Below, in pieces: positions 46,249-55,075 of a stretch of 64,000 nt of DNA (its first letter is position 1; each line of letters opens with the position of its first letter). The notes beneath the pieces were generated by a model. That model was not told where the DNA came from. It did no database searches and saw nothing but the letters and a program-made list of their open reading frames with translations. The position numbers and the translations under genes were made by a program. The DNA is from Anoxynatronum buryatiense (GTDB taxonomy: Bacteria > Bacillota > Clostridia > Peptostreptococcales > Tindalliaceae): NCBI RefSeq assembly GCF_900182905.1, contig NZ_FXUF01000011.1:62001-126000 (forward strand), given 5' to 3'.

Positions 46249-46314
46249 GCCTTTCTGATCGCACACCCTTGGCCTATGCTGTAAAGTGTTTTAACATGAG
46301 AATAAACTTCTGTT

Positions 46315-47247
46315 CTATCTATTGTATAAAGTGGCGATATTATGTATTCTGCGCTTCATTTCTGCGCGGATATGCAACGGCTCTAAACACTCGCACTTAT
46401 CTCCAAAGCTGAAAAGAATGTTGTAGTGGTATTCGTTCTCTATGAAAGGAAAGCGAACAATATAATGCTCATCACCTTCTGGCGAAAAGTTGTCATCAGT
46501 GCAATAATCAAGCACCCTGTCCATGACTGATTGGTGAATCCGAAGTTTGATTTTTGTTTGCATTGTTGCCCAGACATCGGCAAAGTCCAACTGCGGTTTT
46601 GGATATTCCCGTGGCGTAAAACACGTCTCCTGAATTTGCAGGTTTGATGTGCGGGATAGTTTGAACAGGCGAAAATCAGTTCTTTTATGACAAAACCCTT
46701 GCCAATACCAATGGCTATTTTTCAGTACAAGCTGATACGGTTCGGCTTTTCGTGCCATTTTATTTCCGTAGCGGTCTGCATATTCAAAGGAAAGCAGCCT
46801 GCTTTCCTGCAACGCTGTTTGGATCATTTGCAAATATGGCTGTATGTTTCTGTTGCCCATCCAGGGACTTAAATCTACATGTATTTGACTTGCTTTTAGT
46901 TCAATGTCTCTCGCTCTGTCAGCGGGGATAAAGCTCTTCACTTTTGCAAGGACGTTTACCAGTTCATTACCCCGGATCATGCTGGAAAGACTGGAAAGCC
47001 CCATCAGGATAGCGGAAAGGTCGGCAGTCGAAAAAACCTTTCTATCAACCTTGTACGCCTGCAGAATTTCAAAGCCGCCGCCTACTCCCGATACTGATCG
47101 AACAGGAATGCCTGCCATGTTGATGCTGTCGATGTCGCGGTAGATTGTGCGAAGTGAAACTTCAAACATATCTGCCAGCTCCTGTGCGCTTATACGCTCT
47201 CGATCCAAGAGTATCATAATCATGCTGACGAGCCTGTCAATTTTCAT
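46315..47247 (-). CDS. YafY-type regulator (HTH-11 + WYL)
   Basis: 310 residues. N-terminal helix-turn-helix ERISAQELADMFEVSLRTIYRDIDSINMAGIPVRSVSGVGGGFEIL and a WYL sensor domain (LSFEYADRYGNKMARKAEPYQLVLKNSHWYWQGFCHKRTDFRLFKLSRT, with the expected W-Y-x residues). Start at MKIDRL, preceded by AAAGGCGG. Divergent from the DJ-1 gene at 47371 with ~120 bases between, so it probably controls that gene and itself. Confidence 0.88.
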   Translation of the reverse strand: MKIDRLVSMIMILLDRERISAQELADMFEVSLRTIYRDIDSINMAGIPVRSVSGVGGGFEILQAYKVDRKVFSTADLSAILMGLSSLSSMIRGNELVNVLAKVKSFIPADRARDIELKASQIHVDLSPWMGNRNIQPYLQMIQTALQESRLLSFEYADRYGNKMARKAEPYQLVLKNSHWYWQGFCHKRTDFRLFKLSRTSNLQIQETCFTPREYPKPQLDFADVWATMQTKIKLRIHQSVMDRVLDYCTDDNFSPEGDEHYIVRFPFIENEYHYNILFSFGDKCECLEPLHIRAEMKRRIHNIATLYNR

Positions 47248-47295
47248 CCGAGAGCCGCCTTTCAGTATTTCTTTGACTGTCGCAGATTGCTGCCA

Positions 47296-47323
47296 GATTG
47301 TTGCCATACTGTTGTCAACAATC
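47296..47323. promoter_or_regulatory. inverted repeat, candidate WYL-regulator operator
   Basis: GATTGTTG (47296-47303) and CAACAATC (47316-47323), a perfect 8-bp inverted repeat with a 12-base spacer in the divergent promoter region. Consistent with a dimeric HTH-WYL regulator site. Confidence 0.5.
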
Positions 47324-47370
47324 GAATGGTAGAATGAAAAAGCAGGTAATCAAAGGAAATGGAGGAATTG

Positions 47371-48003
47371 ATGTTGACAATCTATGTTTATGTTCTTGAT
47401 ACTTTAGCCGACTGGGAACTGGGATATGTTACTTCGGAGCTGAACTCTGGTCGATTTTTCAAAAAGGGAGAGCAGCGGGTATCGCTCAAAACGGTCAGTT
47501 ATTCAAAGGAGCCAATCAATACAATGGGCGGGTTAACCATCGTGCCCCATTGCTTAATTGATGAGATTGCCGTGAGTGAAACAAGCGTGTTGTTATTACC
47601 GGGCGCAGATACGTGGAACGACCCAAAGCATGGCGCTATCATCGAAAAAGCAAGGGAATTTCTCTCTTTGGGCGCCACCGTGTGTGCCATCTGTGGTGCT
47701 ACCGCCGCACTTGCCAACGCTGGGCTGTTGGATCAGCGTCCCCATACCAGCAATGGGCCCGGATTTCTTGAAATGGTTTCTCCTGGTTATCAAGGGCAAC
47801 GTTTTTATGTGGACAAGCCATCTGTGGCGGATCACAACCTTATTACCGCAAGTTCCACCGGAGCTTTGTTGTGGGCGAAGCAAATCATTGAACATGCAGG
47901 TGTTTTTCAATCAAGCACACTGGAATCCTGGTATGAGTATTTTAGTACCGGTGAGCCCCAGCATTTCTTTGCCCTTATGAATTCTTTGTCGTCCAACGAT
48001 TAA
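47371..48003 (+). CDS. DJ-1/PfpI family protein
   Basis: 210 residues. YVYVLDTLADWELGYVTSELNSG, NTMGGLTIVPH, LLLPGADTW, and nucleophile elbow AICGATAALA. Paralog of 3609-4265 but without its C-terminal repeat tail. GGAGG precedes the ATG at 47371. Divergent from the WYL regulator; likely stress- or ligand-induced deglycase or amidotransferase-like function. Substrate unknown. Confidence 0.88.
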   Translation: MLTIYVYVLDTLADWELGYVTSELNSGRFFKKGEQRVSLKTVSYSKEPINTMGGLTIVPHCLIDEIAVSETSVLLLPGADTWNDPKHGAIIEKAREFLSLGATVCAICGATAALANAGLLDQRPHTSNGPGFLEMVSPGYQGQRFYVDKPSVADHNLITASSTGALLWAKQIIEHAGVFQSSTLESWYEYFSTGEPQHFFALMNSLSSND

Positions 48004-48010
48004 GGCCGAT

Positions 48011-48071
48011 TCATGTGACGCAATTCTTCAAAAGTGGGAGCGCTGTTCACTATTTGTGGCGTGATGCCAAG
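48011..48071 (-). pseudogene. exonuclease internal fragment
   Basis: Minus strand reads LGITPQIVNSAPTFEELRH, matching HGITPQMVNNAPTFKELWH of the exonuclease at 52758-53327; about 85 percent identical DNA. Confidence 0.8.
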
Positions 48072-48107
48072 GGTCCGCTCTGGAAAAGAAAAATATGCAA
48101 GTAATTT

Positions 48108-49025
48108 CTATTTTGAGTACTCTTTAATAAAAGCTTTGATTTCATTTTCCATTTGGGTTAATCCTGGCTCCTCTATCGGAAAATGTCCGGCTTTATCCAA
48201 GAGTACTCTTTTTTTAATAGCTGTGATTCTATTAAAAAAGATGTCACTCACCTTTACAGGCGTCCACAAATCATTTCCTGGGTGAACCATGAGAACAGGT
48301 ATCTTGTCAAAGTATTCCGGCTCTATCATGGGAGCACTATTCATCATTGAAAGCAGAAAATTTATATCGACTTTACTTCCTGGACCTCGTTTATCTCTTA
48401 ACAGTACTTTTAGTATGCTCTTATCATTTACGAGACCATCCATGTTTGTCACCATTTTAATCGGTATTCTAAAATTCTTGAAGAACTCAGGTAGTAGATT
48501 CAAGAGTTTTATTCCAAATATTGCCTGAAATTTATTTTTTGCGGAATATAGCCTTACTTCTTCTTCACGGCTATCCAGGATGTTCGTGAAGATTAATCCA
48601 GATAAATCTTTGTTTCTACATGCAACATTGTATGCAAGCATCCCCCCTGCACTCAATCCGATTACAAATACTTTTCTCAATTTCTTTAGTTCTTCTTCTG
48701 CTATTCTGCTCCCAATATCAATCCAGTCATTATATCTTATTTTTTTTCGATATTTTGTGAATCCATATCCCGGCAGATCTGGGCAAATGACATTGAAACC
48801 TTCTGCTACAAGAGGTGCTGCAAAAAATGAAACAATACGTCCATTTCCACCAACGCCATGAAAAACGATTACCGTTGTGTTTGAACCCTGCTCATACTCA
48901 TCAATATGAACATCCATATCATTGATTGTTAAATATTTTTCAACTGGCGCTATTTTATCACTCAAACGATTTTTTTCAGGCAAAAGAGCTTGAAGCTGTT
49001 TCCAAGTATCATCTTTTTCGTACAT
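48108..49025 (-). CDS. alpha/beta hydrolase
   Basis: 305 residues. Oxyanion HGVGGNG, nucleophile elbow VIGLSAGGMLAY (Ser), acid in HPGNDLWTP, His in DKAGHFPIEEPG, giving a complete Ser-Asp-His triad. AT-rich compared with flanking genes, suggesting a separate origin. GGAGAAAGCT precedes ATG. Substrate unknown. Confidence 0.85.
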   Translation of the reverse strand: MYEKDDTWKQLQALLPEKNRLSDKIAPVEKYLTINDMDVHIDEYEQGSNTTVIVFHGVGGNGRIVSFFAAPLVAEGFNVICPDLPGYGFTKYRKKIRYNDWIDIGSRIAEEELKKLRKVFVIGLSAGGMLAYNVACRNKDLSGLIFTNILDSREEEVRLYSAKNKFQAIFGIKLLNLLPEFFKNFRIPIKMVTNMDGLVNDKSILKVLLRDKRGPGSKVDINFLLSMMNSAPMIEPEYFDKIPVLMVHPGNDLWTPVKVSDIFFNRITAIKKRVLLDKAGHFPIEEPGLTQMENEIKAFIKEYSK

Positions 49026-49058
49026 AGCTTTCTCCTTTTCATTGTGTCACAGATGGGA

Positions 49059-49820
49059 TCATGTGTTGAGTTCTTCTGCCTTATCCCCCAGCTCGCGAAT
49101 GACATCATCTCGCCTCAGAGGCATGCCATGGCCATGGACTACCGTTTTGAAATCATAAGTTAGCATTTGACTGAGCACTATTTTAGAAAATCCATTTTTC
49201 GTTACCGCCGACACATCCCCTCGGTGCGTTTTACGTTCATGGTAAGGCGGCGGGTAGAAGGCATCCCCCGTAAACATCACCTGATCATGTTCATCATAAA
49301 TTAAAATGGAATCCTCCGAGTGTAGGCTATTGGTGCTATCCAACAACAGTCGTCCATCTGCCAGCTCTATCACCATGCGTTCCCGAAAAGTTGTTTGTGG
49401 AAGCCGAATGTGAAAATCGTCCCAGTTATGAACCGCTCGTATTTTTACATCATGACTGGTCTTGTTCTGTGGGTATTTGGCTGCTTCCTGCTTTAGAAAT
49501 TCAGCGCTCCAGGGCTTCTGAGCTTCCACCTTCAGGTAGTCCAAGCATTTTTCGTGGGCAATAATGGGGGCATCAAAAGACATGGCACCAAAAACATGAT
49601 CCCAGTGGTGATGAGTATAGATGATATGCGACACAGGGGGCGCTTTCATGGAAGCCAGCACTTCCTGTATAAATGTTCCCCAGACAGGACCATTGCCGCA
49701 ATCTATCAACACTGTCTGTGTTCCATTGTTAATAATGCCTACATTGGGCTGGATTCCCCGGTTGCTGCCAACAATCATCCATACCCTGTCAGTCAATTTC
49801 CTAACTCGCCTTTTGTTCAT
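49059..49820 (-). CDS. MBL-fold metallohydrolase (intact paralog)
   Basis: 253 residues. Zinc motifs THHHWDHVFG, HSEDSILIYDEHD, FTGDAFYPPP and HGHGMP of the metallo-beta-lactamase fold. No signal peptide. Closely matches the stop-interrupted gene at 28691-29416 over its whole length. Hydrolase or oxidoreductase substrate unknown. 33 bases upstream of the alpha/beta hydrolase start on the same strand, but codon use differs. Confidence 0.87.
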   Translation of the reverse strand: MNKRRVRKLTDRVWMIVGSNRGIQPNVGIINNGTQTVLIDCGNGPVWGTFIQEVLASMKAPPVSHIIYTHHHWDHVFGAMSFDAPIIAHEKCLDYLKVEAQKPWSAEFLKQEAAKYPQNKTSHDVKIRAVHNWDDFHIRLPQTTFRERMVIELADGRLLLDSTNSLHSEDSILIYDEHDQVMFTGDAFYPPPYHERKTHRGDVSAVTKNGFSKIVLSQMLTYDFKTVVHGHGMPLRRDDVIRELGDKAEELNT

Positions 49821-49959
49821 TGTGGCTTATCTCTCCTTGGCGTCACTTGTAACAGTTCCATATCATTCAACTTTTTTCTATTTGGTGATTGGTTTAACGC
49901 TTGCAAAAACTGATACGCTGTCGCTCTCAAAACAAAAAGTGGCCCACTCACAACTCCAA

Positions 49960-50661
49960 CTATTCTACATAAGCAACTCCCTCAGCTTTGATCTCTGCCA
50001 GCCGCTTTTCTGCGATGCCATTTATACGCGTCATATCGTCAACGGAACGAAAGGGTCTGAGACGAATTATCTGCTCTGCACGCTCTTCGTCAATGTGTAT
50101 AATTTTTTTGAGTTCTTCAATTCCGGCAGTGTTAATGTTAACGCTGCCAGTTTGAGGCGCAACTATTGTTGGTTGATTAACCGTAGGTGCCGGGGTAACG
50201 GCAGGTGGTGGTGCAACCTCATTAGCCTGCACAGCTTGGCTGTTAATTGCCACGGTTCTTGATTCAGAAATCCATTCTACATTGGCATTCAGGCTTTCTG
50301 CAATGAAACGAGCCGGAACCATTGTTCTGCCATCAACCAGCGTTCCAGGGACGTCAATTTCTACAGGGACATTGTTCACGGTGGGGAAACGACTCCCAAT
50401 TTGCAATACAACTGTGGTATCGTCTTTTGTACCTGTAACTGTTCTAGTGTCATTATTCCAGTGAATTTCAGCACCAAGCGCTTCAAATATACCTCTTAGA
50501 GGAACCAATGTCCGACCTTCAACGATTGCAGGTGGCACATCGAACTGAAGCAGGTGTCCGTCAACAGTAACTTTCGTGTGTTGCGCTGCAGAAGCGGGAG
50601 TCACAAAAAAGCTTGCGAACAATAAAATGAGTGCTGCGGTAATCAACAATTGCCTTTTCAT
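49960..50661 (-). CDS. exported copper-amine-oxidase-N-domain protein with helix-hairpin-helix
   Basis: 233 residues. Signal peptide (FASFFVTPASAAQ), a Cu-amine-oxidase-like N-terminal domain with its repeating pattern (VEGRTLVPLRGIFEALGAEIHWN, VDGRTMVPARFIAESLNANVEW), a Pro-rich linker, then a ComEA-like HhH domain (INTAGIEELKKIIHIDEERAEQIIRLRPF). Exported; the HhH may bind DNA outside the cell. Last of three minus-strand genes, 33 bases after the TPR gene. Confidence 0.82.
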   Translation of the reverse strand: MKRQLLITAALILLFASFFVTPASAAQHTKVTVDGHLLQFDVPPAIVEGRTLVPLRGIFEALGAEIHWNNDTRTVTGTKDDTTVVLQIGSRFPTVNNVPVEIDVPGTLVDGRTMVPARFIAESLNANVEWISESRTVAINSQAVQANEVAPPPAVTPAPTVNQPTIVAPQTGSVNINTAGIEELKKIIHIDEERAEQIIRLRPFRSVDDMTRINGIAEKRLAEIKAEGVAYVE

Positions 50662-50693
50662 ATAACATCCTCCTTTTCATATATGTTGATTCC

Positions 50694-51641
50694 CTAAGCT
50701 TCCAGCTCCGCCAATCGTGTACTGACATCTTCATAGTTAATATCAAAAGCTGCAACTTTTTGAAACTGTTTCACTGCTTTTTTCACGTCTCCAGACCCTT
50801 GGTAGGCACAACCAAGTATATACCTAAACATCTTCATCAGACCATCCATGTTTTGTTTACGAGTTGGGCCAGTTTCCAATACCGCCACTGCCTGTTCCGG
50901 CTTTCCAGATTCCAGCAACGCATTGCCCAAAGCTATCAGGAGAGGCAACTCTTTCGCCATTTCCTCCGGCATCTGTTGCAACTCACGTACAGCTTCTTCA
51001 TATTTGCCGATCTCAGAAAGAGCGAGCCCGTAATTAAATCGAACCATGTAATCATTTGGATCTCTTTCCAAATATGCCTCATAATAGTGGATTACCTTAT
51101 CATGTTTTGCCAAGTGATACGCGCTATCTGCCATCAGTGGATAAATAGAATAAGTTTCCGGCATTAGTTCCTGTACCTTCACCAATTCATCCAACGCCTC
51201 CTTGTGCTGAGCTTTCAGATAATACTTCTTACCTTCTCTGTAATGTCTGTTGGCCTTCCATTTGGGAGATTTAAACCATAATAAAGCGTAAATCACCAAA
51301 CCAATCGCCCCAAGACCGCCAACTGGCAAGAGCAAGATCGATGCGATCAAAAGAATAGTCGGAAGTGACGTTTTTATTTCCGGAGGGGCTGGGAGTTGGG
51401 CGTTCATTACAGGCGCTTCCGTCCTTTTATTGACGGGAGTGTTCTTTCGCTGCTTACTCTTACCCGCGTAGTTAATCGCATACAGGCCCGTTCCTGGTAT
51501 TCCTGCGGATGTATAGGCTCCGCGGGGACCCAATCCTACTCGAGCACCTTTTCCACCAACACTAATACCAAGGCCGCCTTTGCTGAGATTTAGTCTTGCC
51601 CCCTTCCCAAGACTGATGCTTCTACGAAACCGTATACCCAT
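50694..51641 (-). CDS. DUF4236 domain + tetratricopeptide repeat membrane protein
   Basis: About 315 residues. N-terminal DUF4236 (FRRSISLGKGARLNLSKGGLGISVGGKGARVGLGPRGAYTSAGIPGTGLY), a hydrophobic segment (TILLIASILLLPVGGLGAIGLVIYALLW), then four to five TPR repeats (YHLAKHDKVIHYYEAYLERDPNDYMVRFNYGLALSEIGKYEEAV). Likely a scaffold at the membrane. It begins four to five bases after the K+ channel gene stops, so they are co-translated. Confidence 0.8.
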   Translation of the reverse strand: MGIRFRRSISLGKGARLNLSKGGLGISVGGKGARVGLGPRGAYTSAGIPGTGLYAINYAGKSKQRKNTPVNKRTEAPVMNAQLPAPPEIKTSLPTILLIASILLLPVGGLGAIGLVIYALLWFKSPKWKANRHYREGKKYYLKAQHKEALDELVKVQELMPETYSIYPLMADSAYHLAKHDKVIHYYEAYLERDPNDYMVRFNYGLALSEIGKYEEAVRELQQMPEEMAKELPLLIALGNALLESGKPEQAVAVLETGPTRKQNMDGLMKMFRYILGCAYQGSGDVKKAVKQFQKVAAFDINYEDVSTRLAELEA

Positions 51642-51645
51642 CATC

Positions 51646-52428
51646 TCACTCCTTTTTTAGCAGACTCTTTAATACTGCCGACATCTGGTCAATCTCCTCT
51701 TCTGACAGATTGTCAAAGTCATCTAGTTTAAGTTTTATTGATTGAACAGTCATGTCACGATAAGATACTGCTTCTGTTTTTTTGTCGCCCAGGAAATATG
51801 TGGCAATTGTACCGGTTACCATGCCCAGAAATCCTATTCCCACCAACATTAGCACCGATGCTAAAAGCTTGCCTCCGTTGGTCGATGGTGAAATATCACC
51901 GTATCCAACCGTGGTGATGGTAACAAAACTCCACCAAAGAGAATCAATCACACTCATATCCTCAAGCAGATAGATGCTTACAGCGCCCATAAGCGTAACC
52001 GCCATCGTTATAAACACCATATAAATCAATCCATTGGTGCGTATAAACACACTGAATTTATCTTTAAAACGGGAAAGCCAGACAGCCACACGCACAAGGC
52101 GCATGGTTCGAGTCAAGCGAATCAAACGGGTTAGTCGTGCTAATCTGGCAAGACGAAATACAGAAGAAAAAGGAACAATAGCAACAAGATCAGGAATATT
52201 ACTGCGGATAAACGTTTTCTTTTTTTCAGCCCAGAATAAGCGGATGACATAATCTAACGCAAAAATGATTAAGATGCTGGTATCTACACGCTGAAACAGT
52301 ATTGATGCCTGAGGCGATAACTCCAAACGGTATTCGATAAATAGCATTATCACTACCACCACGACAAGTATGACCATGAACCACTCGTATACATTAGCCC
52401 AACGCTTTTTTGATACCAAGGTGCTCAC
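51646..52428 (-). CDS. potassium channel protein (Kv-like, pore motif TVGYGD)
   Basis: 260 residues. Six helices predicted, including an Arg-rich S4-like segment (FRLARLARLTRLIRLTRTMRLVRV), the pore helix and selectivity filter SFVTITTVGYGDIS, and a final helix (LLASVLMLVGIGFLGMVTGTI). Short cytoplasmic tail with an acidic coil. Forms a tetrameric K+ channel. GTG start, or TTG nine bases later after GAGGTGA. First gene of a three-gene cluster. Confidence 0.87.
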   Translation of the reverse strand: MSTLVSKKRWANVYEWFMVILVVVVVIMLFIEYRLELSPQASILFQRVDTSILIIFALDYVIRLFWAEKKKTFIRSNIPDLVAIVPFSSVFRLARLARLTRLIRLTRTMRLVRVAVWLSRFKDKFSVFIRTNGLIYMVFITMAVTLMGAVSIYLLEDMSVIDSLWWSFVTITTVGYGDISPSTNGGKLLASVLMLVGIGFLGMVTGTIATYFLGDKKTEAVSYRDMTVQSIKLKLDDFDNLSEEEIDQMSAVLKSLLKKE

Positions 52429-52467
52429 CTCGTTATTGATTCTTAATTTTGTTCGCTGAATCTTTGA

Positions 52468-52542
52468 TCAGTGCATGTGCATGGCAAAGGTGATTTCGTC
52501 ATCTGTCATATTGTCAAAAATAAAGAACAAGACCTCTTTCAT
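52468..52542 (-). pseudogene. DJ-1/PfpI N-terminal fragment
   Basis: 24 codons, MKEVLFFIFDNMTDDEITFAM and so on, ending in TGA. It resembles the first strand and helix of a DJ-1/PfpI gene of a different branch from the two complete copies. It keeps an RBS-like GGGAGCG. Confidence 0.6.
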
Positions 52543-52757
52543 GTTTACGCTCCCTTATGATGCTGTGAAATACTGACGGTACCGGAGAACAGAATCTCGG
52601 CATCATCACATCGGATTAGTGATACGATCTAATTGGGAGTGTAAACTAAATTGTGCTTTTAGCTAATCCAACTATCATATCCACGGGGAGAAGATGGAAA
52701 TGGTCAAGAGTAAAAAACAAGAATCATGGCCCAAGGACAGGCCCTTCCACTGCAAGG

Positions 52758-53327
52758 TCAGTACCCATCAGAACGAATTTTGCCCAAACCAACGCCATAG
52801 CCTCTGGCCATATCTACTATGGAATCCTGTTGCCGTTCATGCATCAGGCATAACAACACCTCAGCCGCCGCCTGGGCGTCTTCAAGGGCGTCGTGATGCT
52901 TGAAACGAAACCCAATATGATGTGCCACTGTGGGAAGCTTGTAGTTTATCAGTTCGGGAAGTGCTTTGCGTGCCAGCTTTAGAGTGCAAAGGTAGTCGAT
53001 GGCAGGATACTTAAGGTTGTATTGATCCAGGGAGCAACGAAGTACTCCCATGTCAAAAGAGGCGTTGTGGGCCACGACAATTTTTGATTCCAGTATGTCA
53101 CTCACTTCATGCCACAATTCTTTAAAAGTGGGAGCGTTGTTCACCATTTGTGGTGTGATGCCATGGATCTGGATATTAAAGGGATTAAATTCCAGAGGTT
53201 CCGGTTTAATGAGCCAGCTTTTTCGAATGCATTCGCCGTTGTCATAGATCACCATGCCAAGGGCGCAGGCGCTGTTTCTTCTGTTATTGGCTGTTTCGAA
53301 GTCGATGGCGACGAACTTGATGGGCAT
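52758..53327 (-). CDS. DnaQ-like 3'-5' exonuclease (intact copy)
   Basis: 189 residues. DEDDh exonuclease motifs: VAIDFETAN (Exo I), HNASFDMGVL (Exo II), HHDALEDAQAAAEVL (Exo III with His). Related to the epsilon subunit / PolC exonuclease domain, but free-standing; DNA or RNA trimming. GGAGCTGAACCATC precedes ATG. At least three fragments of homologous genes lie at 36.4, 39.0 and 48.0 kb. Confidence 0.9.
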   Translation of the reverse strand: MPIKFVAIDFETANNRRNSACALGMVIYDNGECIRKSWLIKPEPLEFNPFNIQIHGITPQMVNNAPTFKELWHEVSDILESKIVVAHNASFDMGVLRCSLDQYNLKYPAIDYLCTLKLARKALPELINYKLPTVAHHIGFRFKHHDALEDAQAAAEVLLCLMHERQQDSIVDMARGYGVGLGKIRSDGY

Positions 53328-53406
53328 GATGGTTCAGCTCCTAAACGATACCATAATGGGGCAATGCTTTAAGAATTCATATTGACACTTCGAATAGGGG
53401 CGCTGC

Positions 53407-53422
53407 TGAAACTGTTCAAGAA
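53407..53422. repeat. 16-bp direct repeat left of fos gene
   Basis: TGAAACTGTTCAAGAA, identical and same orientation as 53906-53921. Confidence 0.85.
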
Positions 53423-53460
53423 GTGATGGTTATGTCGAACTTACACTCCCTTGCCTTTTC

Positions 53461-53868
53461 CTACATCAACGTAAATGACGACCAGTTGTTCTCTCTGGCC
53501 CATTTCAATCGATCCTCCAAGGTATTATAGTGCAATTCCAACTTATGCCCGTCTGGATCAAGAAAATAGAATGATTCTCCCTCTGACGAGTTTTCTTTAA
53601 ATGATTTTACCCCGGCGCTTTCAAGCTTTTCTTTTAATCTATGGAAATCTGAAGACAAGACATTGAATGAAATATGTGTATTATCTCCCATTGCCTCTGC
53701 AGCTCTCTCTTTATCAACATTTAAAGCAATCCACTGATTCCCGGCCAGTAAATATGCTCCCTCATCCCATTTTCCCACGATTCTAAGTCCAAGCAAATTC
53801 ACATAAAAATCCAGAGATCTTTCTAAATCCGTAATTGCAAAAGTGATATGATTAATCCCGTTTATCAT
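53461..53868 (-). CDS. FosA/FosX-like fosfomycin-modifying VOC enzyme
   Basis: 135 residues. Vicinal-oxygen-chelate fold: INHITFAITDLERSLDFYVNLLG (metal His), HISFNVLSSDF (second His), and the fosfomycin-enzyme C-terminal signature SSEGESFYFLDPDGHKLELHYNTLEDRLKW (metal Glu in KLELH). FosA adds glutathione, FosB a thiol, FosX water; a clostridium without glutathione points to FosX or FosB activity. GGGGGGATAGTGG precedes ATG. Flanked by 16-bp direct repeats. Confidence 0.87.
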   Translation of the reverse strand: MINGINHITFAITDLERSLDFYVNLLGLRIVGKWDEGAYLLAGNQWIALNVDKERAAEAMGDNTHISFNVLSSDFHRLKEKLESAGVKSFKENSSEGESFYFLDPDGHKLELHYNTLEDRLKWARENNWSSFTLM

Positions 53869-53905
53869 CCACTATCCCCCCAGCAACTGGCCTCCGTTTA
53901 TAGAT

Positions 53906-53921
53906 TGAAACTGTTCAAGAA
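53906..53921. repeat. 16-bp direct repeat right of fos gene
   Basis: TGAAACTGTTCAAGAA, identical to 53407-53422; about 500 bases apart, enclosing the fos-like gene. Confidence 0.85.
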
Positions 53922-54082
53922 ACGCACTGCAGACTAAGCTTATACTGTACGCGACCATGACCTTGCCTGTTACCGCAGTTTTGCATAAAGATTTCACTTC
54001 TGTTAAACCCTGTCCACTCACCCTCATTAAAGTGTCTCGGCCAGCTTCTGAATCTTTGAGAAGGAAGCCGGTTCTTCTTCGA

Positions 54083-54976
54083 TTATTCATACGTCACATC
54101 CAGCTCTTGGATGAATACTCCTGTTCCAGAAACATACACATCCATCCCATGGTGATTGCGTTTGACACTTACATATACTTTCCCGTCTTTGTTAATTTCC
54201 TGGCCCTGTTCAACAATGAAGTCGATATTGTCGATTTCTTTGTTCAGGTAGGTTAAGTAATATGCCCCCATAGCTCCTGATGCTGTGCCGGTTACCGCGT
54301 CTTCAACAGTACCAGAGTATGGTGATGAAAAGTGTCTGGCATGCATCCCAACCTGGTCTCCATCATTCAGTATGCAGAATGGATGAACGGATGTCCTCGG
54401 TTTCTCTTTAAGAATATCCGGGAATTCTCTATTATTCGGATTCATCTCTCGAAAACTGGCTAAGGACTTGATATGTACCAGTAAGGTCCATGCCCCCGTG
54501 CTCCCATACACAATGGGCAACGTTCCATCAATTTCGTCCGATAAAATCCCCATGCTTCTTGCAAGAGCATCCATCGAACCCTGGAAAGGCATGAACTGAG
54601 GTTCATCTTGCTTCATTGTAACAAACAAATTGTCTTCTCTGGTTTCAAAACGGATAGGTAATACTCCTACATTGGTTTCGATCTTAATTTCATTTACTGC
54701 TTCACCGATAAATCCTCTGGATTTCATACAGTACATTGATCCAATGGTAGCATGACCACATAAGTTGATTTTATGCCCAGGAGTAAAATACCGTAGCCTG
54801 TAATCAGCATTATCTGATTTCACTACAAAGACAGTCTCATTAAACCCAACTGCTTTAGCAATGGATTGCATGGAATCTTCGTTTAAATGATCTGCATTCA
54901 GTACAACTCCCGCTGGATTACCCTTATGAGCAACCGATGAAAATGCATCGTAATGTAGCACTTTTTGTTTTTTCAT
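54083..54976 (-). CDS. PhzF family isomerase/epimerase
   Basis: 297 residues. FSSVAHKGNPAGVVLNADHL, NETVFV (catalytic Glu), GHATIGSMYCM and GTASGAMGAYYL, all PhzF/DAP-epimerase-fold hallmarks. Members isomerise phenazine precursors or other hydroxyl/enol substrates; no phenazine genes here. Start at 54976 after AGGGAAAAGG. Confidence 0.9.
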   Translation of the reverse strand: MKKQKVLHYDAFSSVAHKGNPAGVVLNADHLNEDSMQSIAKAVGFNETVFVVKSDNADYRLRYFTPGHKINLCGHATIGSMYCMKSRGFIGEAVNEIKIETNVGVLPIRFETREDNLFVTMKQDEPQFMPFQGSMDALARSMGILSDEIDGTLPIVYGSTGAWTLLVHIKSLASFREMNPNNREFPDILKEKPRTSVHPFCILNDGDQVGMHARHFSSPYSGTVEDAVTGTASGAMGAYYLTYLNKEIDNIDFIVEQGQEINKDGKVYVSVKRNHHGMDVYVSGTGVFIQELDVTYE

Positions 54977-55075
54977 CCTTTTCCCTGCTTTCAATACGCT
55001 TTTAACCAAGTTCCTTTAAAAGTTCTGTGTTTGCGGCGGCCCTGAGTCGGCCCTCCTCTTTAATCACACCTCATG

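Noticed and set aside
53872-54090. 72-codon ORF between PhzF and the fos-like gene
   Set aside because: No recognisable similarity or RBS; includes one direct repeat.
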